From Arsenophonus sp052174115 (GTDB lineage: Bacteria > Pseudomonadota > Gammaproteobacteria > Enterobacterales > Enterobacteriaceae): a stretch of 64,000 nucleotides of DNA. The position numbers were made by a program, and so were the translations under genes. The stretch is taken from positions 1,165,182 to 1,229,181 of the forward strand of contig JBQMRX010000001.1 of assembly GCA_052174115.1 (NCBI GenBank), in the 5' to 3' direction. The number at the start of each line of letters is the position of its first letter. Position 1 is the first letter of the stretch. The notes beneath the pieces were generated by a model. It was given only the letters and a program-made list of their open reading frames with translations. It was not told the DNA's origin and did not search any database. Shown here piece by piece: positions 9,179 to 19,272 of the stretch.

Positions 9179-11890
9179 ATGTTAACTAAGTTACTAACAA
9201 AAATTTTTGGTAATCGTAACGATCGTACTTTGCGTTGTTTTGATAAACTTATTAATAATATTAATAAGTTAGAGTCTGAATTTGAAAAAATTTCAGATAA
9301 AGAGCTTAAAGCTAAAACTAATGAATTTCGTCATCGTCTTAAATTAGGAGTAACATTAGATGATTTAATTCCTGAAGCATTTGCAACTGTTCGCGAAGCT
9401 AGTAAACGTGTATTTAATATGCGACATTTTGATGTTCAATTGTTAGGTGGCATAGTACTTAATGAATGTTGTATCGCAGAAATGCGTACTGGTGAAGGAA
9501 AAACATTAACATCTACATTACCTGCATATTTAAATGCTTTAACAGGTAAAGGTGTTCATATTGTTACAGTAAATGATTATTTAGCTAAACGTGATGCAGA
9601 AAATAATCGAATACTCTTTGAATTTCTTGGTATGACAGTTGGTATTAATTTATCAGGTATGTCTACAAAAATGAAACGTAAAGCTTATACAGCAGATATT
9701 ACTTATGGGATTAACAATGAATATGGTTTTGATTATTTACGCGATAATATGGTTTTTACGCCAGAAGAACGTGTACAACGTAAACTCCATTACGCATTAA
9801 TTGATGAGGTTGATTCTATTTTAATTGATGAAGCTCGTACTCCATTAATTATTTCAGGACCAGCAGAAAATAGTTCGGATTTATATAAAAAAATTGATAA
9901 ATTAATTCCTAAGTTTAAGCAACAATTAAAAGAAGATTCAGATAGTTTTCAAGGCGAAGGACATTTTTCTATTGATGAAAAATCACGACAAGTTACATTA
10001 ACAGAACGTGGATTAGAATTAATTGAACAATTGTTAGTAAAAGAAAATTTAATGGAAGATGGTGAGTTACTTTATTCTCCTAGTAATATAATGCTTATGC
10101 ATCATGTGATGGCTGCTTTACGTGCTCATGTACTTTTTAATCGTGATGTAGATTATATTGTCAAAGATCGTCAAATTATTATTGTTGATGAGCATACTGG
10201 ACGTACAATGGAGGGGCGTCGTTGGTCAGATGGATTACATCAAGCTGTTGAAGCAAAAGAAAATGTTGAAATTCAAAATGAGAATCAAACATTAGCGTCA
10301 ATTACCTTCCAAAATTATTTTCGTTTATATGAAAAACTTGCTGGTATGACTGGTACTGCTGATACAGAATCTTTTGAATTTAAATCTATTTATAAATTAG
10401 ATACAATAGTTATTTCAACCAGTCGTCCAATGATTCGCAAAGATTTATCTGATTTAGTTTATATGACAGAAACAGACAAATTTATTGCAATTATAAATGA
10501 TATTCGCGAATGTATTAGTAAGGGGCAACCAGTATTAGTTGGTACTATTTCAATTGAAAAATCAGAACTAATTTCTCAGCAATTAACTAAAGCTAATATT
10601 GTACATAATGTTTTAAATGCTAAATTTCATGAAATGGAAGCAGATATTATTGCTGAAGCAGGGCAAACTGGCTCAGTTACCATTGCAACCAATATGGCAG
10701 GTCGAGGTACAGATATTGTATTAGGAGGAAGCTGGCAAGCGGAAATTAATAAATTAAAGATTTTTACACAAAAGGAAGTTGATAAGATTAAAACAGCATG
10801 GCAAAAGCGTCATGAAGCAGTGATTTTAGCTGGTGGATTACATGTTATTGGTACTGAGCGCCATGAATCTCGTCGTATTGATAATCAATTACGTGGACGT
10901 TCTGGACGTCAAGGTGATCCAGGTTCATCACGTTTTTATCTTTCAATGGAAGATTCTTTAATGCGTATTTTTGCTTCTGATCGAGTTGCAGGAATGATGC
11001 GTAAATTAGGTATGAAGCCTGGTGAAGCAATTGAACATCCTTGGGTAACGAAAGCAATTGCTAATGCACAGCGTAAAGTTGAAAATCGAAATTTTGACAT
11101 TCGAAAACAACTGTTAGAATATGATGATGTTGCTAATGATCAACGTCGAGCTATTTATTCACAACGAAACGATTTATTAGATGGTGATGATGTTAGTGAA
11201 ACAATTGATATTATTCGTAAAGATGTTATAACTATTACTATTGATGATTATATACCTCGTCAATCTTTAAAAGAAATGTGGGACGTTGATGGTTTACAAA
11301 AAAAATTAAGTAACGATTTTAGTTTACAATTACCTATTAAGAAGTGGCTTGATAAAGAATTAGAATTATATGAAGAAACTTTGCGTGATCGTATTTTAGA
11401 AAAAATGATTAAAAATTATAAAGAAAAAGAAAAAGTTATTGGTAGTGAGATGATGCGTAATTTTGAAAAAGGAATTATGTTACAAACTCTTGATACATTG
11501 TGGAAAGAACATTTATCTGCAATGGATTATTTACGACAAGGTATTCATTTACGAGGTTATGCACAAAAAGATCCAAAACAGGAATATAAACGAGAATCTT
11601 TTACCATGTTTGCCAATATGTTAGAAATTCTTAAATATGAAGTAATTAGTACTTTAAGTAAAGTAGAAGTTCGATTACCTGAAGAAATTACTATACTTGA
11701 TATACAAAGACGTAAGGAAGCAGAACGCCTTATGAAAAAACAACATCTTAGCCATGAAGTTAAAAATCAAACATTAATATCAAAAATGGAAGTTCAACTT
11801 GCAGTTCAAACCAATAAAATTGGACGTAATGAACTTTGTCCATGTGGTTCAAGTAAAAAATATAAATATTGTCATGGTGGTTTAAGGTAA
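9179..11890 (+). CDS. secA: SecA, preprotein translocase ATPase
   Basis: Motor ATPase that drives proteins through SecYEG. An upstream TTG at 9164 would add MRKIF, but ATG at 9179 (MLTKLLTKIFGNRNDR) fits the family start, giving 903 aa (E. coli 901). Walker A MRTGEGKTL near residue 102, DEAD-type DEVDSILIDEARTPLI, motor-2 motifs ATNMAGRGTDI and GGLHVIGTERHESRRIDNQL, and the C-terminal zinc/SecB-binding CPCGSSKKYKYCHG. The intact CxCx8CH end agrees with secB being kept at 34 kb. Confidence 0.99.
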   Translation: MLTKLLTKIFGNRNDRTLRCFDKLINNINKLESEFEKISDKELKAKTNEFRHRLKLGVTLDDLIPEAFATVREASKRVFNMRHFDVQLLGGIVLNECCIAEMRTGEGKTLTSTLPAYLNALTGKGVHIVTVNDYLAKRDAENNRILFEFLGMTVGINLSGMSTKMKRKAYTADITYGINNEYGFDYLRDNMVFTPEERVQRKLHYALIDEVDSILIDEARTPLIISGPAENSSDLYKKIDKLIPKFKQQLKEDSDSFQGEGHFSIDEKSRQVTLTERGLELIEQLLVKENLMEDGELLYSPSNIMLMHHVMAALRAHVLFNRDVDYIVKDRQIIIVDEHTGRTMEGRRWSDGLHQAVEAKENVEIQNENQTLASITFQNYFRLYEKLAGMTGTADTESFEFKSIYKLDTIVISTSRPMIRKDLSDLVYMTETDKFIAIINDIRECISKGQPVLVGTISIEKSELISQQLTKANIVHNVLNAKFHEMEADIIAEAGQTGSVTIATNMAGRGTDIVLGGSWQAEINKLKIFTQKEVDKIKTAWQKRHEAVILAGGLHVIGTERHESRRIDNQLRGRSGRQGDPGSSRFYLSMEDSLMRIFASDRVAGMMRKLGMKPGEAIEHPWVTKAIANAQRKVENRNFDIRKQLLEYDDVANDQRRAIYSQRNDLLDGDDVSETIDIIRKDVITITIDDYIPRQSLKEMWDVDGLQKKLSNDFSLQLPIKKWLDKELELYEETLRDRILEKMIKNYKEKEKVIGSEMMRNFEKGIMLQTLDTLWKEHLSAMDYLRQGIHLRGYAQKDPKQEYKRESFTMFANMLEILKYEVISTLSKVEVRLPEEITILDIQRRKEAERLMKKQHLSHEVKNQTLISKMEVQLAVQTNKIGRNELCPCGSSKKYKYCHGGLR

Positions 11891-11920
11891 AGCTTAATTA
11901 TTAAAATAATAAAAAAAGCT
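11891..11920 (+). terminator. Possible secA terminator hairpin
   Basis: Begins at the base after the secA stop: outer stem AGCTT/AAGCT (11891-11895 with 11916-11920) enclosing an inner ATTAT/ATAAT stem. Two G-C pairs at the base; no clean T-tract follows. Weak. Confidence 0.35.
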
Positions 11921-12453
11921 ACAATAAATTTTATTATTTATTACATAAGAAATAGAAATATATATAAATTTTATTTATAAAATTAATAGTTAACATAAAT
12001 CTTATAAATGGAGTTTTTAAAAACTTTTGATGATAAACTAAAAATAAATAAAGTATTAATAAAAATATTATTTTTTAATTTTTGATAAAAATAAAATATC
12101 TTTTATTGATAGTTATTTTTTTATAAAAATTAAGTTTTTAACTAATAAAATAATTTTGTATTTTCTTACTAAAAATTAACTTGAATCATTAACGTTGCAA
12201 AAATAATTTTATATTTGTTTTTAAAGATTATTAATATCTAAAAAAATTAAATTTATTAATTTATTAATTATTAATATCTCAATTAATAATCTAATTTGAA
12301 TTAATCATTTAATAACATTATAATAAGTTAATATAAATAAGTTTGTTAAGTTATTTTATACAATTGTTATCTATCTTATAAATAACAATTATATAATTCT
12401 AATATTTAAATATATTTAAAATTAAAATTATTATTTTTTTTAAAACTTTTATT
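11921..12453. other. Gene-free stretch where mutT lies in relatives
   Basis: No ORF of note in either strand. A 9-bp hairpin (12362-12370 with 12382-12390, AATTGTTAT arms) is the only structure I see. In E. coli mutT sits between secA and yacG; no remnant is recognisable. Confidence 0.5.
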
Positions 12454-12615
12454 TTAGAAATATTTTATTGACTTTAAAATTTTTTCTTCATCAGCCCATT
12501 CACTAAGATCAATTAATTTACAACGTTTACTACAAAAAGGGCGATAGAAATTACTTTCTTGCCAAATAACAATTTTATGACAAGTTGGACATTTTATTGT
12601 GAATTCATCTAACAT
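12454..12615 (-). CDS. yacG: YacG, zinc-finger DNA gyrase inhibitor
   Basis: 53 aa. Starts MLDEFTIKCPTCHKIVIW, has FCSKRCKLIDLSEWADEEK, and ends SIKYF. The four cysteines of CPTC and CSKRC form the zinc site of YacG, which binds GyrB and inhibits gyrase in E. coli. E. coli YacG is 65 aa; the acidic C-terminal tail is shortened. Ribosome site TAGGAG lies seven bases before ATG. Position between secA and coaE is the enterobacterial order, with zapD missing between yacG and coaE. Confidence 0.92.
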   Translation of the reverse strand: MLDEFTIKCPTCHKIVIWQESNFYRPFCSKRCKLIDLSEWADEEKILKSIKYF

Positions 12616-12684
12616 ATTAACTCCTAATAATAAATTAATTTAAATGAGAATTAATTGGATATAAAACATGAGATTTTAAGAATC

Positions 12685-12726
12685 AATTCATTATTAATTT
12701 TATTCGAATAAAATTAATAATGAATT
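12685..12726. repeat. 42-bp perfect palindrome upstream of yacG
   Basis: Zero-spacer inverted repeat, arms of 21 bp meeting at TTCGAA (12703-12708). Contains two G-C steps per arm. Lies 70 bp upstream of yacG, in the slot where zapD is missing. Confidence 0.85.
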
Positions 12727-13135
12727 TTCTTGATAAAAAATTATCATAATTTTTTATTTTTATGAATATTTAATCATAAATTTAAAAAAATAAATTAAAA
12801 TCATAAAATCATTGAATATATTAAACAATGATAAATAATATTAATAACTTTATATTAATGAAATATTAATTAATATGTATATTAAGCATTTTCATAATAA
12901 GATTAAATCTTTTTAAAAATTATTTATAAAATTTTTAATCACTATTTTATATCCATTTTAATCTCTCAATAATATTAATTAAGTTTATTTTATTCATTAA
13001 TAATGTTGATATAGATATCGATTATATTTTAATTATTAAATTAATTTAGAATTAGTATAAAATTAATTTAAATAAATAATGAGTTAATATTTTTATATAT
13101 ATCTTAATAAATAATTATATTAATAATACCATTTA
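12727..13135. other. Gene-free stretch between coaE and yacG
   Basis: About 410 bp of A/T-rich DNA where zapD (yacF) lies in E. coli. No ORF or recognisable remnant. Confidence 0.5.
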
Positions 13136-13752
13136 TTATATTTCTTTTAGAGAAATATTCGTAGCTAATTGTAAATATTTCTGATGTAATTTTTTTATAA
13201 TTTTATCAAGTTTTAATTTATTATCGTGATTCTTAATTATATCATCAGCTTTTTGTAAGTACTTTATTCGATTGATTTGATTGAATAAAATTTTTTTTGC
13301 TTCTTCTCGGTTAATTTTATCCCTTTTTATTATACGGACTACTTGTTCTTCTGGTGTTGCATCAACAACTAGTATGCGATTAGCAATGTTTTCTAAATTG
13401 TTTTTGATTAATAATGGTATAACCCAAATTATATAAGGATAATTAAATAAAGTTAATTGACGTTGTGTTTCTTGGTGTATTAATGGATGAAGTAAATTAT
13501 TTAACCATTTTTTTTTCTCGGATTATTAAATATTTTTTTTCTTAACTTCATGCGATTTAAAGAACCATCATCATTAAGAATAGTTAACCCAAAATATTGT
13601 TTTATTATATTAAACGCATAAGTATTAGGCATAACAATTTGCCTTGCAATAATATCTGCATCAACAATTGGTACTCCTAGGTATGCAAACTTATTTGAAA
13701 TAGTACTTTTTCCACTCCCGATTCCACCAGTAAGAGCAATAACATAACTCAT
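13136..13752 (-). pseudogene. coaE: CoaE, dephospho-CoA kinase, with one frameshift in an A9 run (may still be expressed)
   Basis: Last step of CoA synthesis. The 5' frame (13501-13752) encodes MSYVIALTGGIGSGKSTISN (P-loop GGIGSGKST), then DADIIARQIV, ending NNPRKK before a premature stop. At 13508-13516 the coding strand has nine A. Adding one A (or losing two) restores the frame as KKWLNNLLHPLIHQET, YIIWVIPLLIKNN, RILVVDATPEEQ, and so on to a stop at 13136, giving about 205 aa like E. coli (206). All catalytic and lid regions are intact with no other stop. That argues for a recent deletion, sequencing error, or transcriptional slippage on the A tract, known from other AT-rich endosymbionts. 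Confidence 0.88.
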
Positions 13753-14181
13753 CTATACCTTCCTTTTAATAAGTTTAAATAACGAATTCTAAATAAAATG
13801 TTAATTTTTACATTTATTGTAATTTTCTTAATGAAAATATTGTTTATTTTTATTTTTTTAGAAAAAACTTTATTAAATTTTAATATATAAATCAATTATA
13901 TTTTAATTAATTTAATAGGAATAAAATAATAATTTTATTAGATTATTAAAGTAATAAAAAATATAAAATGATATTTTATTTATTTTTAATATTTATTTTA
14001 AGTTTATTAATAAATAAGTTATAAATTTTTACAGACTATTAATTTATTAATTTATTTTAAATTAGAAATAATTTTTTTGAAAATACATTAAATTTTTTAT
14101 TTAAAAATATTTTTAATTTTTATTAAAATTTTATATTAATTATTTTATAAAAAATAATATTAACTAAATTATTTTTTAGTC

Positions 14182-14241
14182 TTTTTATTTTATACATTTA
14201 TATTTTAATTTAAATTAAAATATAAATGTATAAAATAAAAA
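14182..14241. repeat. 60-bp perfect zero-spacer palindrome
   Basis: Two 30-bp arms (14182-14211, 14212-14241) that are exact reverse complements with no spacer; one G-C step per arm at 14195/14228. Longest palindrome seen in the window. No gene within 400 bp. Confidence 0.9.
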
Positions 14242-14803
14242 AATAAAAGTTAATTTTGATTTATTTTATTATTATTTAACGAAATTTATGTAATAAAAAT
14301 TTTTTAAAATTATAAAATTTTCATTAATCTAAATATTTGCTATAAATATCTTTATATAATAACTCATTAAATCATAATTTTAATTTTATACTATTAAACA
14401 GTAATAATATTTACATTATGTTATTTAAAATTAAACTATATTTTTAATAAATTTATAAGTAATAATAATTTTATATAAAATACTAAATTTAATGATATCA
14501 AAAATTTTTATTAAATTTTTAACAGTTTAAATGTTTAATTTAGTACAATTTTTATTGTAATTTAAATATATAAGATAGATGAAATATTATATTTTATTAT
14601 TTTTTGTTAATTTTATATTAAAAAATATTATATAGTAAAAATTTTTCTTAAAATATTAAAGAAATTATTTACTTTATATTTATAATATATAATTATAATT
14701 TTAATATTTAATATATTTAAATTTATTCTTAATAATACATCATCAATAACATTGAAATATAAATAGTATGATAGATATTATTATTTATTACATTAAAGTT
14801 TAT

Positions 14804-14825
14804 TGCTTAATAATAAGCATTTTTT
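14804..14825 (+). terminator. Orphan rho-independent terminator
   Basis: Stem TGCTTA/TAAGCA (14804-14809 with 14814-14819), loop ATAA, then six T (14820-14825). A classic intrinsic terminator for + strand transcription, but there is no gene upstream on that strand, so it probably outlived a lost gene. Confidence 0.6.
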
Positions 14826-14971
14826 AAATATTTATTTTTTAATATTTTAATTAATAAAATATTTCGTATAGTTTTAAATAATAATAAAATAAATTTATTT
14901 TATATACTAATACATGAATTTTAATATCAATTTAAATAAATTATTATTTTAATACAAAACGAAATAAAATA

Positions 14972-15006
14972 ATTAATGTAATTCATTAATAATGAATTAC
15001 ATTAAT
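14972..15006. repeat. 35-bp palindrome with 17-bp arms
   Basis: Arms 14972-14988 and 14990-15006 are exact reverse complements around a single A. Two G-C steps per arm (GTAATTC core). Inside the coaE-aceE desert. Confidence 0.8.
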
Positions 15007-16502
15007 ATTATTATTAATTAAATAATTAGAAATAATAGATTTTTGTATTTTTATATTCATAATTATAAACATTAAAATATTATTTATTTTTTTTAAATTA
15101 TAAAAATCTTTTAATATAAAGAATTTTAAAAATAAAATACAATATAATTAAAAATTTTTATTGTATTTTCATAACTTATAATGAAGAGTATTTTTTATTT
15201 TTTATATAAAATTAAAATACTTATAGATTTTTTATTACAAATATTACAATATAATTTTGTTATTTATAGTTAAATAATATTTATATAATTTTAATTTAAT
15301 ATTTATTTTTTACAAAAAAAATTCAACTAACTTAGTTTTAATTATAGATAAAATTAATTTTAAGTTTATTATTAAATATTTTAATAATTTTTATTAATAT
15401 TTTTATTTTTTATTTTAATCTTGTTTATTAAAATTAAATCATTCTTATTTAAGAAATTTATAAAGTATTTATTTTAATATTTAAATAATCTTATAAGAAC
15501 AGTATAAAATGCAATAAATTAAATATATTATATTAAATATATTATTATATATAAATTTATTATATTAAATATTAATTCTTTAAGAATATTATAATAAAAA
15601 CATAAATATAGTATGTTATGACGAATTTATATTTATATTTTATTAATATATAATAGAATATCATAAATATATATTTTATATTAAATATAAAATATTATTT
15701 TTTAAAATTTTTATTAAAAATATGAATTTTAGTTTAAATAAAAGCTTTTATAGACAATTGATAAATACTTTGTTATTTTATATAAATTTGATATAATTTA
15801 TTATTATAAATTTTTATTTTGTTAATTTTAAATTAATTTTAAGAAAATATGAATAAATATATATAGTAAAATTTATAAATTAAATTATTTAATTTTACTA
15901 AATAAAATATTTTAAGTATTTAATTTTCAAGAAACATAAAAATAAATTATTCAAAAAATTATGAATTAAAAAATTTAATATTTAATATCATTTAAATTAA
16001 AATCAATTTGATAGTTAAATAAAAAATTTTTAGTAATAAAAAGAATTATATTCTTTAAAATCTATGAAAAAATTTTAATTATATAAAATAATGATTTTAT
16101 CATATTAATATATTGAATTATGTTTTTTAAAAATAAATATATATCTTTATAAATATTTTTAATTAAACACAAATGTTTAAGAGTATAAAAAATAATACTA
16201 AAACTTAGTATATTTTATAAAAAATTTTATCACTTAAAATAATTCATAAAATAATATTATTTAATATTTTATTATATAATTTTTATATTATAATAAATTT
16301 TAAAATTATTACATATGTATATATAAAAAAAATAAGAAAATTCAAATTATTATTTGATATTCATATCAATAAGAAATTTATTTATTATCAATATAATAAT
16401 AGTAAATATTTTATATTAAGTATAATAACATCAAAATTTAATTTAGTATTTTAAATTTTATTATATCTATATTATCATTTTGATCTTTTAAAAAAATAAC
16501 TA

Positions 16503-16511
16503 TGCTATATA
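16503..16511 (+). promoter_or_regulatory. Possible extended -10 promoter for aceE
   Basis: TGCTATATA, an extended -10 pattern (TG, one base, TATATA), lies 85 bp before the aceE ATG; TTGATC at 16480-16485 is a -35-like hexamer but 20 bp away. No PdhR operator or pdhR gene is visible. Weak. Confidence 0.3.
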
Positions 16512-16595
16512 GATTATTTTCTTTATTTTATAACTATATCTAAAAGTGACTAAAAACTATATTAAAACAGATAATAAATAAGGAATAAAAGACCC

Positions 16596-19259
16596 ATGTC
16601 AGATGTTTTAAAGAATGACGTGGATCCGATCGAAACCCGCGAATGGTTACAGGCAATCGAATCGGTTATCCGTGAAGAAAGCATTGATCGTGCTCAATAT
16701 ATTATTGAGCAAATATTACAAAAAGTACGAAAAGACGGCATTAATATAGTAGTAAATTCTATAAATCGTAATTATATTAATACTATTTCTATAGAGGATG
16801 AACCTGATTATCCAGGTAACATGGATTTAGAGCGCAATATTCGATCTGCAATTCGTTGGAATGCTATAATGGTGGTTTTACGAGCTTCTAAAAAAAATAT
16901 AGAGTTAGGTGGTCATATGGCTTCCTTTCAGTCTTCTGCAACTTTATATGAAGTCTGTTTTAATCATTTTTTTAAAGCAAAAAATAGTAAAAATGGAGGA
17001 GATTTAGTTTGTTTTCAAGGACATATTTCACCTGGTATTTATGCACGTGCATTCTTAGAAGGTCGTCTTACTGAAGAACAAATGAATAATTTCCGTCAAG
17101 AAATTGGTGGAAAGGGTCTTTCATCTTACCCTCATCCTAAATTAATGCCTGAGTTTTGGCAATTTCCTACTGTTTCAATGGGATTAGGCTCAATTTGTGC
17201 TATTTATCAAGCAAAATTTTTAAAATATTTATACCATCGAGGTTTAAAAGATACAACAGATCAAACAGTTTATGCTTTTCTTGGTGATGGTGAAATGGAT
17301 GAACCTGAATCTAAAGGTGCTATAACAATTGCTACTCGTGAAAAATTAGATAATCTTATTTTTATAATTAATTGTAATTTACAACGCCTCGATGGACCAG
17401 TTATTGGTAATGGTAAAATTATTAACGAATTAGAAGGTATTTTTAATGGGGCAGGATGGCAAGTTATTAAAGTTTTATGGGGTAGTCGATGGAATGAATT
17501 ATTACGAAAAGATACTTCAGGTAAATTAATTCAGTTAATGAATGAAACTTTAGATGGTGATTATCAAACATTTAAATCTAAAGATGGTGCTTATATTCGT
17601 GAACATTTTTTTAATCGTTATCTTGAGACAAGTATATTAGTTAAAAATATGACTGATGATGAAATTTGGTCGTTAAACCGTGGTGGCCATGACCCGAAAA
17701 AAGTTTATGCTGCTTTTAAACAAGCGAAAGAGACAAAAGGTAAACCAACAGTAATTCTAGCTAAAACAGTTAAAGGGTATGGCATGGGAAGTATTGCAGA
17801 AGGTAAAAACAATGCTCATCAGGTTAAAAAAATGGATATAGAAGGGATTCGTTATTTTCGTGATCGTTTTAATATTCCGATATCTGATGATCAAATAGAA
17901 AAATTACCTTTTATTACTTTTAAAAAAAATTCAGCGGAATATAAATATTTACATGAGCGTCGTAAGGCATTAGGAGGATATTTACCGGCCAGAAATCCTA
18001 TTTTTGATAAGAAATTAGAAATCCCAATATTAAAAGATTTTACTAAATTATTAATAAAACAAAATAAAAAGATCTCTACAACGATTGCATTTGTACGTAT
18101 TTTAAGCATAATGTTAAAAAATAATTCAATTAAAGATCGCCTAGTCCCAATTATTAGTGATGAAGCTCGTACTTTTGGAATGGAAGGTTTATTTCGTCAA
18201 ATTGGAATTTATAGTCAAAATGGACAACAATATACACCTCAAGATCATGAACAAGTTATTTACTATAAAGAAGATAAAAAAGGTCAAATTCTCCAAGAAG
18301 GGATCAATGAATTAGGTGCTGGAGCTTCTTGGTTAGCTGCAGCTACATCATATAGTACAAATAACTTACCAATGATACCATTCTATATTTATTATTCAAT
18401 GTTCGGTTTTCAGCGTATTGGTGATCTATTATGGGCAGCTGGAGATCAACAAGCACGCGGATTTTTAATAGGTGGGACTTCAGGTCGTACCACATTAAAT
18501 GGTGAAGGTCTTCAGCATGAAGATGGACATAGTCATATTCAATCACTAACCATACCTAATTGTATTTCTTACGATCCAGCTTATGCCTATGAAGTTGCTA
18601 TTATTATACATAACGGTTTAGTTCGTATGTATGGCGAGAAACAAGAAAATATTTATTATTATATTACTACATTAAATGAAAATTATCATATGCCAGCGAT
18701 GCCTCATAATGTTGAAGAAGGTATATGTAAAGGTATTTATAAACTAGAATCACTGAAAGGTAAGAAAGGAAAAGTTCAATTATTAGGTTCTGGTTCAATG
18801 GTACGTCATATACGTGAAGCTGCAAAGATTTTATCTTATGAATATGATATTGGTTCTAATGTTTATAGTGTAACGTCATTTACTGAATTAGCTCGTGATG
18901 GCCAAGATTGTGAACGATGGAATATGTTACATCCATCCGATAAACCTCGTATACCTTATGTTGCTAAAATTATGAATAATTTACCTGCAATTGCATCAAC
19001 AGATTATATAAAATTATATGCAGAACAAATTCGTTCTTATATTCCTACAAATGATTACCGTATTTTAGGTACTGATGGTTTTGGTCGTTCAGATAGTCGT
19101 GAAAATCTCCGTCATTATTTTGAAATTAATACTTTTTATATAATAGTAGCATCATTATATGAATTAACAAAACACGGTAAAATAGATTCTGAATTAGTGA
19201 ATGAAACCATAAAAAAATATAACATCAATCCAGAGAAAATTAATCCAAGGTTAGCATAA
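16596..19259 (+). CDS. aceE: AceE, pyruvate dehydrogenase E1
   Basis: Homodimeric ThDP-dependent E1 that decarboxylates pyruvate and acetylates the lipoyl arms of AceF. 887 aa, the E. coli length. N-terminus has NDVDPIETREWLQAIESVIR; the ThDP/Mg motif GDGEMDEPESKG is at about 228-239; NAHQVKKMD carries the conserved active-site His; GRTTLNGEGLQHEDGHSH lies in the C-terminal half. First gene of aceE-aceF, 13 bp before aceF. The first 80 bases of the gene are visibly richer in G/C than the desert before it. Confidence 0.99.
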   Translation: MSDVLKNDVDPIETREWLQAIESVIREESIDRAQYIIEQILQKVRKDGINIVVNSINRNYINTISIEDEPDYPGNMDLERNIRSAIRWNAIMVVLRASKKNIELGGHMASFQSSATLYEVCFNHFFKAKNSKNGGDLVCFQGHISPGIYARAFLEGRLTEEQMNNFRQEIGGKGLSSYPHPKLMPEFWQFPTVSMGLGSICAIYQAKFLKYLYHRGLKDTTDQTVYAFLGDGEMDEPESKGAITIATREKLDNLIFIINCNLQRLDGPVIGNGKIINELEGIFNGAGWQVIKVLWGSRWNELLRKDTSGKLIQLMNETLDGDYQTFKSKDGAYIREHFFNRYLETSILVKNMTDDEIWSLNRGGHDPKKVYAAFKQAKETKGKPTVILAKTVKGYGMGSIAEGKNNAHQVKKMDIEGIRYFRDRFNIPISDDQIEKLPFITFKKNSAEYKYLHERRKALGGYLPARNPIFDKKLEIPILKDFTKLLIKQNKKISTTIAFVRILSIMLKNNSIKDRLVPIISDEARTFGMEGLFRQIGIYSQNGQQYTPQDHEQVIYYKEDKKGQILQEGINELGAGASWLAAATSYSTNNLPMIPFYIYYSMFGFQRIGDLLWAAGDQQARGFLIGGTSGRTTLNGEGLQHEDGHSHIQSLTIPNCISYDPAYAYEVAIIIHNGLVRMYGEKQENIYYYITTLNENYHMPAMPHNVEEGICKGIYKLESLKGKKGKVQLLGSGSMVRHIREAAKILSYEYDIGSNVYSVTSFTELARDGQDCERWNMLHPSDKPRIPYVAKIMNNLPAIASTDYIKLYAEQIRSYIPTNDYRILGTDGFGRSDSRENLRHYFEINTFYIIVASLYELTKHGKIDSELVNETIKKYNINPEKINPRLA

Positions 19260-19272
19260 AAGGTAAAAATCA

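Larger units (their letters stand above)
13753..16595. other. 2.8-kb gene-free desert between coaE and aceE
   Basis: Almost pure A/T; no ORF I would defend. In E. coli this slot holds guaC, nadC, ampD, aroP and pdhR among others. What remains is structure: a 60-bp palindrome, a GC-containing terminator-like hairpin at 14804, palindromes at 14972-15006 and 15671-15695, and an 11-bp hairpin (15134-15144 with 15159-15169). Confidence 0.6.

Noticed and set aside
15480..15700. Dense TATTAAATAT-type repeats as a possible replication origin
   Set aside because: No DnaA boxes, no 13-mer array and no gidA/mioC/dnaN neighbours; simple A/T low complexity explains it.
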